From assembly GCF_900184035.1 (NCBI RefSeq), contig NZ_FXWP01000023.1:48961-112960 (forward strand): a DNA stretch of 64,000 nt, given 5' to 3'. The notes beneath the pieces were generated by a model. The model saw only the letters and a list, made by a program, of their open reading frames with translations, did no database searches and was not told the DNA's origin. Made by a program: the position numbers and the translations under genes. Below, one piece after another: positions 8,391 to 17,846 of the stretch (position 1 is the first letter of the stretch; every line of letters starts with the position of its first letter). The DNA is from Kosakonia pseudosacchari. Lineage in GTDB: Bacteria > Pseudomonadota > Gammaproteobacteria > Enterobacterales > Enterobacteriaceae.

Positions 8391-9227
8391 TTACTGGAGC
8401 AGCGTGTCGCGCCCCTGGCGGATATCACGCGGTGACCAGTCAAATTCGCGGCGAAACAGCGTCGAAAAGTGGTTACTGTCGCCGAACCCGCAGCGAAAAG
8501 CGATATCCGTCACGCTCTCGTCGCTGTGGCGCAGCATATGGCGTGCCTTAATCAACCGCAGGCGGTTTAAATAGCGCTGCGGCGTCATACCGGTGGACTG
8601 TTTAAGCTGGCGATGCAGCGTGCGCAATGACAAGGTGAACTGTTCCGCCAGCGACTCCCAGCAAATATCCTCGGCGAAGTGATCCTCCAGCCACAGCATC
8701 AGCTGGTTCAGCCGCGCATCGCTGTTACCCGCATCTTCCTGCTGGCTGCTTTTACGCAATAACACCAGCAACTGCATAAACAGGATCTCACGGTTGGCAA
8801 TGTCATGGGTTGCCACTTCACTGCCCATCTCTTCCATCTGGCTAATGATGCCGCGCACCTGCCCCAGCGTGTGCTGGCTTACCCGCCAGTGCGACGGGTA
8901 ATGCCCGTCCTGCTCCTGCGGCAGCAACTGGTTCAACCCGGCAAGGAACTGGAACGCATCCGGCGAGCGGTACAGCACATTGGTCAAACAGAGATTATCG
9001 GTATGTTCATACAAATGGCGGTCATGATCGCGCACAAAACAGACCGTGCCGCCGCTGATGGTATAAGGCTGGCCATTAAATACATGAATCCCCGTTCCGT
9101 GTTCGACAATCACGATTTCATGAAAATCATGGTGATGTTCCGGAAACGCGGCCTGGGGCAATCGCGGTTCAATGGCAACGGGTGATTTACCTGTCGGAAA
9201 AAAATCCACGCTATGCAGTACGGTCAT
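8391..9227 (-). CDS. rhaS: AraC-family activator RhaS of rhaBAD and transport genes
   Basis: L-rhamnose-dependent activator of the rhaB operon. ATG at 9227 gives [13 protein letters not shown] and 278 residues, the E. coli length; a Met ten codons upstream is not supported by homology. The cupin domain has [17 protein letters not shown]; the AraC domain has [12 protein letters not shown] (first HTH) and [17 protein letters not shown] (second). It is divergent from rhaB. Binding sites for RhaS and CRP lie between. Confidence 0.96.
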   Translation of the reverse strand: MTVLHSVDFFPTGKSPVAIEPRLPQAAFPEHHHDFHEIVIVEHGTGIHVFNGQPYTISGGTVCFVRDHDRHLYEHTDNLCLTNVLYRSPDAFQFLAGLNQLLPQEQDGHYPSHWRVSQHTLGQVRGIISQMEEMGSEVATHDIANREILFMQLLVLLRKSSQQEDAGNSDARLNQLMLWLEDHFAEDICWESLAEQFTLSLRTLHRQLKQSTGMTPQRYLNRLRLIKARHMLRHSDESVTDIAFRCGFGDSNHFSTLFRREFDWSPRDIRQGRDTLLQ

Positions 9228-9355
9228 GATTGCCCCGGTCTTGAGAAATGTTCTCAAAATAGTAATTAAGGGTTTTCGACCTCACCTTAAATTTTCGACG
9301 CCAATTCGCGCATAGCCTGCCGTTTTTTCAAGAAACGCCCGGAAAGATCGGGAAA

Positions 9356-9371
9356 TGTGGTGAGGGTCACA
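9356..9371. promoter_or_regulatory. CRP-cAMP site, rhaSR side
   Basis: TGTGG-N6-TCACA, one mismatch to the consensus. Placed on the rhaS-proximal side of the divergent region, fitting catabolite activation of rhaSR. Confidence 0.65.
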
Positions 9372-9401
9372 ATGGCCGAAAACCGCGCGATTACTGGAAA
9401 C

Positions 9402-9417
9402 TGTGAACTCTCTCACG
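9402..9417. promoter_or_regulatory. CRP-cAMP site of the rhaB promoter
   Basis: TGTGA-N6-TCACG immediately upstream of the RhaS half-sites, the same arrangement as E. coli PrhaBAD. Confidence 0.75.
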
Positions 9418-9420
9418 TTC

Positions 9421-9496
9421 ACCTTTGCTTTCTTGCCAGCGCGAAATCGCCGCTGTCAGTAGCAAGAAGGTACGGCTGTCGCGCCCTTTTTAGACT
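9421..9496 (+). promoter_or_regulatory. rhaB promoter with RhaS half-sites
   Basis: ACCTTTGCTTTCTTGCC (9421-9437) and GTCAGTAGCAAGAAGGT (9455-9471) form the inverted pair bound by RhaS. They are followed by -10 TAGACT (9491-9496) in CTTTTTAGACTG, as in E. coli PrhaBAD. No good -35 is present, typical of an activator-dependent promoter. Confidence 0.8.
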
Positions 9497-9526
9497 GTCC
9501 GCAATGACTCTAAGAAGGACCCGATC

Positions 9527-10996
9527 ATGACTTTTCGCCATTGTGTTGCGGTGGATTTAGGCGCCTCCAGCGGACGCGTCATGCTGGCGCGCTATGACCG
9601 CCAGAACCGCACGCTTTCGCTTCGCGAAATTCACCGTTTTGTGAACTGTCTGCAAAAAGTGGACGGCTTTGATTGCTGGGATATCGACGGCCTGGAAGCT
9701 GAAATCCGCCTTGGACTGAACAAGGTTTGCGCCGAAGGTATACAGCCAGACAGCATCGGTATTGATACCTGGGGTGTTGATTACATCCTGATTAACCGCG
9801 AAGGCCAGCGCGTCGGGTTGCCGATAGCCTACCGCGACAATCGCACCGATGGCGTGATGCACCGGGCGCTGCAAAATCCTGGCAAAGCCGATATCTATCG
9901 TCGTAGCGGTATTCAGTTTTTACCCTTCAACACCCTGTACCAGTTGCGCGCACTGGCAGAACAGCAACCGCACTTGCTGGAACAGGCCGATCACGCGCTG
10001 CTGATCCCGGATTACTTCAGCTACCGCCTGACCGGCAATCTCAACTGGGAATACACCAACGCCACTACTACCCAACTGGTCAATATCAATACCGATACCT
10101 GGGATGAATCATTGCTGGGCTGGGCTGGCGTTCCGTCTCGCTGGTTTGGCACGCCAACCCATCCGGGCAATGTTATCGGCAACTGGATCTGCCCGCAGGG
10201 TAATGCCATTCCGGTCGTCGCCGTCGCCAGCCACGATACCGCCAGCGCGGTGATCGCCGCACCGCTGGAAAATCACGACGCGGCCTATCTCTCTTCCGGC
10301 ACCTGGTCACTGATGGGCTTTGAGAGCAAAACCCCGCACACCAGCGATGAGGCGCTCGCTGCCAACATCACCAATGAAGGCGGTGCCGAAGGCCGTTACC
10401 GGGTACTGAAAAACATCATGGGGTTGTGGCTGCTGCAGCGCGTGCTGAAAGAGCAAAACATCTCCGACTTACCGGCGTTAATCGCACTCACCGAGCAACT
10501 TCCTGTCTGCCGTTTTGTGATTAACCCGAACGATGATCGCTTTATCAACCCGGACAACATGAGCGCCGAGATCCAGGCCGCCTGCCGGGACGCGGGCCAA
10601 CCCGTACCGCAGAACGCCGCCGAACTGGCGCGCTGCATCTTCGATAGCCTCGCGCTGCTGTATGCCGATGTGCTGAGCGAACTGGCGTTCCTGCGCGGTA
10701 AGCCGTTTACCAGCCTGCATATTGTCGGCGGCGGCTGCCAGAACCAATTACTGAACCAGCTCTGCGCCGATGCCTGCGGGCTGCCAGTGGTCGCCGGGCC
10801 GGTGGAGGCCTCGACGCTGGGCAATATTGGCGTGCAACTGATGACGCTGGATGAGTTAAGCAACGTCGATGACTTTCGCCAGCTGATCACGGCTAACCAC
10901 TCACTGATTACGTTTACCCCTAATCCTGATAATGAAATCGCCCGCTATGTCGCGCGCTTTCAGCCAAAACGACAGACAAAGGAGCTTTGCGCATGA
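9527..10996 (+). CDS. rhaB: Rhamnulokinase RhaB
   Basis: FGGY-family kinase that phosphorylates L-rhamnulose at O1 with ATP. 489 residues, the E. coli length. N-terminal phosphate-binding loop [10 protein letters not shown] (9-18); GIDTWGVDY in the sugar-binding half; SSGTWSLMG and the C-terminal [14 protein letters not shown] adenosine motif. AGAAGGA precedes the ATG. First gene of the long rha operon; its stop overlaps rhaA by four bases. Confidence 0.97.
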   Translation: MTFRHCVAVDLGASSGRVMLARYDRQNRTLSLREIHRFVNCLQKVDGFDCWDIDGLEAEIRLGLNKVCAEGIQPDSIGIDTWGVDYILINREGQRVGLPIAYRDNRTDGVMHRALQNPGKADIYRRSGIQFLPFNTLYQLRALAEQQPHLLEQADHALLIPDYFSYRLTGNLNWEYTNATTTQLVNINTDTWDESLLGWAGVPSRWFGTPTHPGNVIGNWICPQGNAIPVVAVASHDTASAVIAAPLENHDAAYLSSGTWSLMGFESKTPHTSDEALAANITNEGGAEGRYRVLKNIMGLWLLQRVLKEQNISDLPALIALTEQLPVCRFVINPNDDRFINPDNMSAEIQAACRDAGQPVPQNAAELARCIFDSLALLYADVLSELAFLRGKPFTSLHIVGGGCQNQLLNQLCADACGLPVVAGPVEASTLGNIGVQLMTLDELSNVDDFRQLITANHSLITFTPNPDNEIARYVARFQPKRQTKELCA

Positions 10997-12252
10997 CCAC
11001 TCAACTTGAACAAGCCTGGGACATAGCTAAACAGCGTTTCGCCGCTGTGGGGATTGATGTCGAGGAGGCGCTGCGCCAGCTCGACAGGCTGCCGGTTTCC
11101 ATGCACTGCTGGCAGGGCGATGACGTTGCCGGTTTCGAAAACCCGCAAGGCAGCCTGACCGGCGGCATTCAGGCTACCGGTAATTATCCGGGCAAAGCGC
11201 GTAACGCCACGGAACTGCGCGCCGATCTGGAACAAGCGCTAAGCCTGATCCCAGGTCCAAAACGCCTGAACCTGCATGCGATTTATCACGAAGCCGAAAC
11301 GCCGGTCGCGCGGAATGAAATCAAACCCGAGCACTTCAAAAACTGGGTGCAGTGGGCAAAAGCCAATAACCTGGGGCTGGACTTCAACCCGTCCTGCTTC
11401 TCGCACCCGCTGAGCGCCGATGGCTTCACGCTTTCCCACGCTAACGACGAGATCCGTCAGTTCTGGATCGACCACGTGAAAGCCAGCCGCCGCGTTTCTG
11501 CATATTTTGGCGAGCAACTGGGTACGCCGTCAGTAATGAATATCTGGATCCCGGACGGCATGAAAGATGTCACCGTTGACCGTCTCGCGCCGCGCCAGCG
11601 TCTGCTCGACGCGCTCGATGAGGTGATCAGCGAAAAACTGAATCCGGCGCACCATATCGACGCGGTGGAAAGTAAGTTATTCGGCATCGGCGCTGAGAGC
11701 TACACCGTCGGCTCCAACGAGTTCTATATGGGGTACGCCACCAGCCGCCAGACCGCGCTGTGCCTTGATGCCGGCCACTTCCATCCTACGGAGGTTATCT
11801 CCGACAAAATCTCTGCCGCCATGCTTTATGTGCCGCGTCTGCTGCTGCACGTCAGCCGTCCGGTACGCTGGGACAGCGACCACGTTGTGCTGCTCGATGA
11901 CGAAACCCAGGCCATCGCCAGTGAAATTATCCGCCACAAACTGTTCGACCGCGTCCACATCGGGCTCGACTTCTTCGACGCCTCCATCAACCGCATCGCC
12001 GCGTGGGTGATTGGCACGCGCAACATGAAAAAAGCGCTGCTGCGCGCGCTGCTCGAACCGGTTGAACAACTGCGCCAACTGGAAGCGGACGGTGATTACA
12101 CCGCGCGTCTGGCGCTGCTCGAAGAGCAGAAATCCCTGCCGTGGCAGGCGGTGTGGGAAATGTACTGCCAGCGCCACGATACGCCAGCCGGTAGCCAGTG
12201 GCTGGAAAGCGTGCGTGCCTATGAGAAAGACGTATTAAGCAAACGTGGCTAA
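10993..12252 (+). CDS. rhaA: L-rhamnose isomerase RhaA
   Basis: Metal-dependent TIM-barrel isomerase converting L-rhamnose to L-rhamnulose. ATG at 10993, with GGAG 9 bases upstream, gives 419 residues as in E. coli (a GTG two codons earlier is possible). Strongly conserved blocks include [42 protein letters not shown] and [18 protein letters not shown], the last holding active-site metal and histidine ligands. Overlaps rhaB by four bases (ATGA). Confidence 0.97.
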   Translation: MTTQLEQAWDIAKQRFAAVGIDVEEALRQLDRLPVSMHCWQGDDVAGFENPQGSLTGGIQATGNYPGKARNATELRADLEQALSLIPGPKRLNLHAIYHEAETPVARNEIKPEHFKNWVQWAKANNLGLDFNPSCFSHPLSADGFTLSHANDEIRQFWIDHVKASRRVSAYFGEQLGTPSVMNIWIPDGMKDVTVDRLAPRQRLLDALDEVISEKLNPAHHIDAVESKLFGIGAESYTVGSNEFYMGYATSRQTALCLDAGHFHPTEVISDKISAAMLYVPRLLLHVSRPVRWDSDHVVLLDDETQAIASEIIRHKLFDRVHIGLDFFDASINRIAAWVIGTRNMKKALLRALLEPVEQLRQLEADGDYTARLALLEEQKSLPWQAVWEMYCQRHDTPAGSQWLESVRAYEKDVLSKRG

Positions 12253-12271
12253 TCGCTGCGCATTCATCAGA

Positions 12272-12295
12272 CCCGGTAAGCGCAGCGCTACCGGG
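12272..12295. repeat. REP-like palindrome between rhaA and rhaD
   Basis: CCCGGTA-AGCGCAGCGC-TACCGGG is a palindromic unit of the enterobacterial REP type (GC-rich, CGCTGCGC core). It would form a stable hairpin in the rha mRNA and protect the upstream rhaBA segment. Confidence 0.65.
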
Positions 12296-12318
12296 CAATA
12301 AACGGGAAACAGAAGACT

Positions 12319-13149
12319 ATGCAGACCATTACCGATTCCTGGTTCGTCCAGGGGATGATCAAAGCCACCTCGGACGCCTGGCTGAAAGGCTGGGATGAAC
12401 GCAACGGCGGCAACCTGACGCTGCGCCTGGATGAAGCCGATATCACATCGTTCGCCGCCGATTTTCACCAGAAACCGCGCTATATCGCCCTGAGCCAGCC
12501 AATGCCGCTGCTGGCCAATACGCCGTTTATCGTCACCGGCTCCGGTAAATTTTTCCGTAACGTGCAGCTCGATCCGGCAGCAAATTTAGGCGTAGTGAAA
12601 GTCGACAGCGACGGCGCGGGCTACCACATTCTGTGGGGGCTGGAGCATGACGCGGTTCCGACGTCAGAGCTACCGGCGCACTTCCTGTCGCACTGCGAAC
12701 GCATCAAAGCCACCGGCGGGAAAGACCGCGTGATTATGCACTGCCATGCCACCAATCTGATTGCGCTGACCTACGTGCTGGAAAACTCCGCCGATTTGAT
12801 TACCCGCAAACTGTGGGAAGGCAGTACCGAGTGCCTGGTGGTGTTCCCGGATGGCGTTGGCATTCTGCCGTGGATGGTGCCAGGCACGGATGAAATCGGC
12901 CAGGCGACCGCCAAAGATATGCAGAAACATTCGCTGGTGCTGTGGCCCTTCCACGGTGTGTTCGGCAGCGGGCCGACGCTCGACGAAGCCTTTGGCCTGA
13001 TCGACACCGCCGAGAAATCTGCCGAGGTGCTGGTAAAAATCTATTCGATGGGCGGTATGAAACAGACCATCACGCAGCAAGAGTTGATTGCGCTGGGTAA
13101 ACGCTTTGGCGTGACGCCGCTGCAATCGGCATTAGATCTGTACCCATAA
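12319..13149 (+). CDS. rhaD: Rhamnulose-1-phosphate aldolase RhaD
   Basis: Class II zinc aldolase that splits L-rhamnulose-1-phosphate into dihydroxyacetone phosphate and L-lactaldehyde. 276 residues, about the family length (274 in E. coli). Visible features are the N-terminal [14 protein letters not shown] phosphate region ([13 protein letters not shown]), [13 protein letters not shown] and the zinc-binding MHCHATN (the E/H/H set includes this pair). [20 protein letters not shown] carries the third zinc histidine. Lactaldehyde made here is the likely substrate of the alcohol dehydrogenase at 17847. Confidence 0.96.
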   Translation: MQTITDSWFVQGMIKATSDAWLKGWDERNGGNLTLRLDEADITSFAADFHQKPRYIALSQPMPLLANTPFIVTGSGKFFRNVQLDPAANLGVVKVDSDGAGYHILWGLEHDAVPTSELPAHFLSHCERIKATGGKDRVIMHCHATNLIALTYVLENSADLITRKLWEGSTECLVVFPDGVGILPWMVPGTDEIGQATAKDMQKHSLVLWPFHGVFGSGPTLDEAFGLIDTAEKSAEVLVKIYSMGGMKQTITQQELIALGKRFGVTPLQSALDLYP

Positions 13150-13157
13150 CAACATCG

Positions 13158-13181
13158 CGCCCCGCTCATTGAGACGGGGCG
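13158..13181 (+). other. Intercistronic hairpin between rhaD and the transporter genes
   Basis: Stem CGCCCCG / CGGGGCG with a ten-base loop and no T-run. It is not a terminator by sequence; a processing or stability element is more likely. Confidence 0.5.
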
Positions 13182-13231
13182 AATCCTCACCTGCAAGCCC
13201 TACAAACACTAACTCTCGTGGAGTAAAAGCA

Positions 13232-14218
13232 ATGAAAACAAAAGCAAGCTTAATCCTCACCGTTGCCATGCTGGCGTTGTCCGGTTCCGCTTTAGCTGAA
13301 GTAAAAATCGCCCTTGTGGCGAAATCTTTAGGTAATGGCTTTTTTGAAGCAGCAAACACCGGCGCACAGGAGGCAGCCAAAGAGCTAGGTGATGTCCAAG
13401 TGATCTACACCGGTCCCACCACCACCACGGCCGAAGCGCAGATCGAAGTGCTTAACGGGTTGATCGCCCAGGGGGTGGATGCGATCGCCATCTCCGCCAA
13501 CGATCCCGATGCCGTGGTGCCGGTGCTGAAAAAAGCGATGCAGCGCGGCATCAAAGTGGTGTCGTGGGATTCCGGCGTGGCAAAAGCCGGACGCCAGATC
13601 CACCTCAACCCCTCGAATAACGCGCTGATTGGCGAAACCAACGTCAAACTGGCCGCCGATGCGCTAAAAGCGCTGAACGTTGAAAAAGGCGATGTGGCGA
13701 TTCTTAGCGCCACGCCCACCTCCACCAACCAGAACATCTGGATTGCGGAGATGAAAAAGGTGCTGCCGAAGTACCCGTCGATTAACCTGGTGACCGTCGC
13801 TTATGGCGACGATCTCTCCGATAAAAGCTACCGCGAAGCGGTCGGCCTGCTGAAATCGTACCCGGACCTGAAAGTGATCGTCTCGCCGTCGTCGGTCGGC
13901 ATTGTCGCGGCGGCGCAAGCGGTAAAAGACCAGGGCAAGATTGGCAAAGTGTATGTCACCGGTTTAGGGCTGCCGTCTGAAATGGCGGGCGCGATTAAGT
14001 CCGGCGCGAGCAAAAGTTTCGCCATCTGGAACCCGATCGACCTCGGTTATGCCGCCACCTATTTAGCGGATGATCTGGTGAAAGGTACGGCGACCAAAGA
14101 CGAAGCCAGCATGGGCAAACTCGGCAAAGTGAAACTGGATGCCGACGGTAACGGCGCAATGGCGGAACCGTTCGTCTACGACGCCAGCAACATTGATAAG
14201 TTCTCGAAGATTTTCTGA
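13232..14218 (+). CDS. Rhamnose ABC transporter, periplasmic binding protein
   Basis: Type I (ribose/galactose-like) sugar-binding protein that delivers L-rhamnose to the membrane transporter. ATG at 13232, after GTGGAG, gives 328 residues; upstream in-frame codons are not needed. The signal peptide (1-22) ends GSALA|EVKIAL. The mature domain shows the family's alternating lobes: GFFEAANTGAQ, ISANDPDAVVPVLKKA, WDSG (sugar-contact region), VIVSPSSVGIVAAAQAV. Embedded in the rha operon and followed directly by its ATPase and permeases, so rhamnose is the likely ligand; this is the RhaSTPQ-type system of other bacteria. Confidence 0.88.
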   Translation: MKTKASLILTVAMLALSGSALAEVKIALVAKSLGNGFFEAANTGAQEAAKELGDVQVIYTGPTTTTAEAQIEVLNGLIAQGVDAIAISANDPDAVVPVLKKAMQRGIKVVSWDSGVAKAGRQIHLNPSNNALIGETNVKLAADALKALNVEKGDVAILSATPTSTNQNIWIAEMKKVLPKYPSINLVTVAYGDDLSDKSYREAVGLLKSYPDLKVIVSPSSVGIVAAAQAVKDQGKIGKVYVTGLGLPSEMAGAIKSGASKSFAIWNPIDLGYAATYLADDLVKGTATKDEASMGKLGKVKLDADGNGAMAEPFVYDASNIDKFSKIF

Positions 14219-14227
14219 TCCCTTCCT

Positions 14228-14249
14228 GCCCTCTTTTGCGGGAGAGGGC
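14228..14249 (+). other. Intercistronic hairpin after the binding-protein gene
   Basis: GCCCTCT / AGAGGGC with a short loop, between binding protein and ATPase. Such hairpins commonly raise binding-protein mRNA relative to the membrane components; that role is inferred. Confidence 0.5.
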
Positions 14250-14267
14250 AAAAACTGGAGAACTATC

Positions 14268-15779
14268 ATGACGGCATCCACCCCTCTGCTGTCGCTCAAG
14301 GGCATCACCAAGGTCTTTCCCGGTGTGCGCGCCCTTGAGAACGTGCAGCTCGATCTCTGGCCCGGCAAAGTCACCGCGTTGATCGGTGAAAACGGCGCGG
14401 GAAAATCCACGCTGGTCAAAGTGATGACCGGTATTTACCAGCCTGAAGAGGGCGAAATTCTCTATAAAGCGATCCCGATTTCACTGCCTACGCCCGAATC
14501 GGCGCATAAAGTGGGGATCACCGCCATTCACCAGGAAACAGTGCTGTTCGACGAACTCTCGGTCACCGAAAACATCTTTGTCGGGCAGTATTTATATAAA
14601 GGGCTGTTGAAAAAACTCGACTGGCCCGCCATGCACCAGCAAGCGCAGGCGATCCTTACCCGGCTGGAAGTGCAAATTGACCCGCGCGCGACGCTGAAAA
14701 CATTGAGTATCGCCCAGCGCCACATGGTGGCGATTGCCCGTGCGCTCTCCTTTGAAGCGCAGGTGGTGATTCTGGACGAACCGACAGCCGCGCTCTCGCA
14801 GCATGAAATTCTGGAGTTCTACCAAATCGTTGAGCGCCTGAAGCAGGAAGGCAAAGCGATCCTGTTTATCTCGCACAAGTTTGATGAAATTTTCGAGCTG
14901 GCGGATCACTACACCATTTTGCGCGACGGGGTGTATGTCGATTCCGGCGCCATCAATGACATCAGCGAAGAGCGAATGGTGGCGATGATGGTCGGGCGCG
15001 CCATTAACCAGAGCTGGCCGAAAGTGGCCTGCACACTCGGCGAAACCGTGCTTGAAGTGCGCGATTTATGCCATCCCACCGAATTTGCCCATATCAACTT
15101 TTCGCTGCGCAAAGGCGAGATCCTCGGCTTTTACGGCCTGGTCGGTGCCGGTCGCACGGAACTGATGCAGGCGCTTTCTGGCGTGTCGCGCCCCGCTTCG
15201 GGCGACATCATCCTTAACGGGCGAACGATGCATTTCCGCCAGCCTGCGGATGCCATCAACGCCGGGATTGTCTGTGTGCCGGAAGAGCGGCAAAAGCAGG
15301 GCGCGATTATCGAACTGTCGATTGCCCAGAACATCAGCCTGCCGCAGCTCAGCAAACTCAATAGCAACGGCGTGCTCAACGAGGCCAAAGAGTGGGCGCT
15401 GGCGGATGAGTACGCCCGGCGTTTGCAGGTGAAAGCCTTTAGCTGGAAACAGGCGGTAGAAACCCTCTCCGGCGGCAATCAGCAAAAAGTGGTGATCGGC
15501 AAATGGCTCGCCACCCATCCGGAAGTGATCATTCTTGATGAGCCAACGAAAGGCATCGATATCGGCTCCAAAGCCGCCGTACACCAGTTTATGTCTGAAC
15601 TGGTGGCACAGGGGCTGGCGGTGATTATGGTCTCTTCCGAACTGCCGGAAGTGATGGGCATGGCCGATCGGGTGATCGTTATGCACGAAGGGCTGATGGT
15701 CGCCGAATACCAGGCCGGTGAAGCGACGGCGGAAACCATCGTCAGCGCCGCCAGCGGTGCCGGGGAGGAGGCAGCATAA
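14268..15779 (+). CDS. Rhamnose ABC transporter, duplicated ATPase (RbsA/RhaT-type)
   Basis: Cytoplasmic ATP-hydrolysing subunit with two fused nucleotide-binding domains. ATG at 14268, preceded by CTGGAG, gives 503 residues, the normal length for RbsA/XylG/MglA proteins. The first domain has Walker A GENGAGKST (40-48) and Walker B VILDEPTAAL. The second domain lacks a perfect Walker A (GLVGAGRTEL), as is usual in this family. It has the signature LSGGNQQK and VIILDEPTKGID. Its stop codon overlaps the next ATG by one base (TAATG). Confidence 0.9.
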   Translation: MTASTPLLSLKGITKVFPGVRALENVQLDLWPGKVTALIGENGAGKSTLVKVMTGIYQPEEGEILYKAIPISLPTPESAHKVGITAIHQETVLFDELSVTENIFVGQYLYKGLLKKLDWPAMHQQAQAILTRLEVQIDPRATLKTLSIAQRHMVAIARALSFEAQVVILDEPTAALSQHEILEFYQIVERLKQEGKAILFISHKFDEIFELADHYTILRDGVYVDSGAINDISEERMVAMMVGRAINQSWPKVACTLGETVLEVRDLCHPTEFAHINFSLRKGEILGFYGLVGAGRTELMQALSGVSRPASGDIILNGRTMHFRQPADAINAGIVCVPEERQKQGAIIELSIAQNISLPQLSKLNSNGVLNEAKEWALADEYARRLQVKAFSWKQAVETLSGGNQQKVVIGKWLATHPEVIILDEPTKGIDIGSKAAVHQFMSELVAQGLAVIMVSSELPEVMGMADRVIVMHEGLMVAEYQAGEATAETIVSAASGAGEEAA

Positions 15780-16783
15780 TGTGGCAACAACTGCTTAAAC
15801 ATCGCGAAGCGCTGCTCGGCGGCGTGATTGTGCTGCTGGTGCTGGCTATCGGCAGCCGTGTCCCTTCGTTTATCAGTCCCGGTAACCTGGTGGAGATGTT
15901 CAACGATACCGCCATTCTGATAATCCTCGCCCTCGGACAAATGATGGTGCTCCTGACCAAAGGTATCGACCTGTCGATGGCGGCCAACCTGGCGCTGACC
16001 GGCATGATTGTCGCGTTGATCAACTTCCATCACCCGGATGTGCCGGTCTGGTCGTTGCTGCTGCTGGCAACAGTGCTCGGACTGGTGATGGGCATCATCA
16101 ATGGTCTGCTGGTATGGAAACTCGGTATCCCGGCGATTGTCGTCACGCTTGGCACCATGAGTATTTATCGCGGGATGATCTTTTTGCTCTCCGGCGGCGG
16201 CTGGGTGAACTCGAACCAGATGGGCGCAGATTTTCTCGGCCTGCCGCGTGCCTCGGTGCTGGGTTTGCCAGTACTGAGCTGGTGCGCCATCGCCGTATTG
16301 CTGCTGGTGGGCTACTTCCTGCGTTATAGCCGCACCGGGCGAGCGCTCTATACCGCGGGCGGCAACGCCACGGCGGCGTATTACACCGGTATCAACGCCG
16401 GGAAAATGCAGTTTGTCAGCTTCTGCCTTTCTGGCGCACTGGCAGGTTTTTGCGGCTATTTGTGGATTTCACGTTTTGCCGTGGCCTATGTCGACGTGGC
16501 TAACGGGTTCGAACTGCAAGTGGTTGCCGCCTGTGTGATTGGCGGCATCAGCACCATGGGCGGCACCGGGCGCGTGCTCGGCTGTTTGTTCGGCGCACTG
16601 TTCCTTGGCGTTATCAATAACGCGTTGCCGATAATTGGCATTTCGCCGTTCTGGCAGATGGCGATTTCCGGCACGGTGATCGTCATCGCGGTGCTGCTCA
16701 ACGAGCGCGGTAACAAACGCAAAGGCCGCCTGATCCTGCGTGACGCGGCGCTGGCGCGACAAAAACAGGCGGTGAAACCATGA
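15779..16783 (+). CDS. Rhamnose ABC transporter permease 1
   Basis: Inner-membrane permease of the RbsC/XylH family, 334 residues with about eight to ten hydrophobic segments. Family blocks visible: GQMMVLLTKGIDLSMAANLALTGM near residue 55 and the cytoplasmic ATPase-contact loop TAGGNATAAYYTGIN. VIGGISTMGGTGRVLG is a further family block. It pairs with the next gene as a heterodimeric channel. Overlaps its neighbours by one and four bases. Confidence 0.88.
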   Translation: MWQQLLKHREALLGGVIVLLVLAIGSRVPSFISPGNLVEMFNDTAILIILALGQMMVLLTKGIDLSMAANLALTGMIVALINFHHPDVPVWSLLLLATVLGLVMGIINGLLVWKLGIPAIVVTLGTMSIYRGMIFLLSGGGWVNSNQMGADFLGLPRASVLGLPVLSWCAIAVLLLVGYFLRYSRTGRALYTAGGNATAAYYTGINAGKMQFVSFCLSGALAGFCGYLWISRFAVAYVDVANGFELQVVAACVIGGISTMGGTGRVLGCLFGALFLGVINNALPIIGISPFWQMAISGTVIVIAVLLNERGNKRKGRLILRDAALARQKQAVKP

Positions 16784-17784
16784 GCAAAATATTGACTTCT
16801 GAGCCCGTGAAAAATACCCCTGCCGCAACACCACTCTTTAAGCGCTTGTTGTGCTGGGAAGGTTTTTTACTGGCGGTGACGCTGGCGGTGTTTGTGGTAA
16901 ACGCCCTCGCGTCGCCCTATTTCCTCAATATCTGGAATCTTTCCGACGCGACGTTCAACTTCACCGAAAAAGCGATCATCGTGTTGCCGATGGCGATGCT
17001 GATCATTGCCCGCGAAATTGACCTTTCTGTCGCCGCCACCATCGCGCTCAGCTCAACGGCGATGGGCTTTTGCGCCCAGGCGGGTATGGATACGCCGCTG
17101 CTGGTGGGCGTCGGTTTGGGCGTTGGACTGCTGTGCGGATTGTTCAACGGCATTCTGGTCACGCGCTTTAACCTCTCTTCGATTGTGATCACCATCGGCA
17201 CCATGAGCCTGTATCGCGGCATTACCTACATTCTGCTGGGCGATCAGGCGCTTAATACCTGGCCTGCGAGTTTTGCGTGGTTTGGTCAGGGTTACGTGTG
17301 GGGCGCGCTGTCATTTGAGTTTGCCTTGTTCATCGTGCTGGCGCTGCTGTTCGCTTTTCTGTTGCACAAAACCAACTTTGGCCGCCGCACGTACGCCATC
17401 GGCAATAACCCGACCGGCGCGTGGTATTCCGGCATCAATGTGAAACGCCATAACCTGCTCCTCTTCGCGCTGGTGGGGCTGATGGCGGGCCTGGCCTCGG
17501 TGCTGCTGACGTCGCGTTTGGGCAGCACACGCCCGACGATTGCGCTCGGTTGGGAACTGTCGGTAGTGACGATGGCGGTGCTCGGCGGCGTCAATATTCT
17601 CGGCGGTTCCGGCAGCATGGTCGGCGTGATTATCGCCGCCTTCCTGATGGGGCTGGTGACCTTTGGCCTGAGCCTGCTCAATGTGCCGGGCATTGTGATG
17701 TCGATTATCGTCGGCGCGATGCTGATTGTGGTGATTTCGCTGCCAATCATTACCCGCCGCATGATGCAGCGCAGGCGTTTATGA
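16780..17784 (+). CDS. Rhamnose ABC transporter permease 2
   Basis: Second RbsC-family permease, also 334 residues, start overlapping the previous stop by four bases (ATGA). N-terminal cytoplasmic tail of about 25 residues, then membrane segments. It carries the matching motifs REIDLSVAATIALSST, TIGTMSLYRGITYILLG, AIGNNPTGAWYSGIN and VLGGVNILGGSGSMVG. Paralogous to permease 1. The operon thus encodes the complete binding protein-ATPase-permease-permease set. Confidence 0.88.
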   Translation: MSKILTSEPVKNTPAATPLFKRLLCWEGFLLAVTLAVFVVNALASPYFLNIWNLSDATFNFTEKAIIVLPMAMLIIAREIDLSVAATIALSSTAMGFCAQAGMDTPLLVGVGLGVGLLCGLFNGILVTRFNLSSIVITIGTMSLYRGITYILLGDQALNTWPASFAWFGQGYVWGALSFEFALFIVLALLFAFLLHKTNFGRRTYAIGNNPTGAWYSGINVKRHNLLLFALVGLMAGLASVLLTSRLGSTRPTIALGWELSVVTMAVLGGVNILGGSGSMVGVIIAAFLMGLVTFGLSLLNVPGIVMSIIVGAMLIVVISLPIITRRMMQRRRL

Positions 17785-17790
17785 ATCCCT

Positions 17791-17816
17791 CCGGCGACAG
17801 GGCGTTTCGTCGCCGG
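17791..17816 (+). other. Intercistronic hairpin before the alcohol dehydrogenase gene
   Basis: CCGGCGAC / GTCGCCGG with a ten-base loop followed by TAAAAATC. It could attenuate or stabilise the transcript; no proper T-run is present. Confidence 0.5.
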
Positions 17817-17846
17817 TAAAAATCAAACAAAATAAAGGAGTGATGT

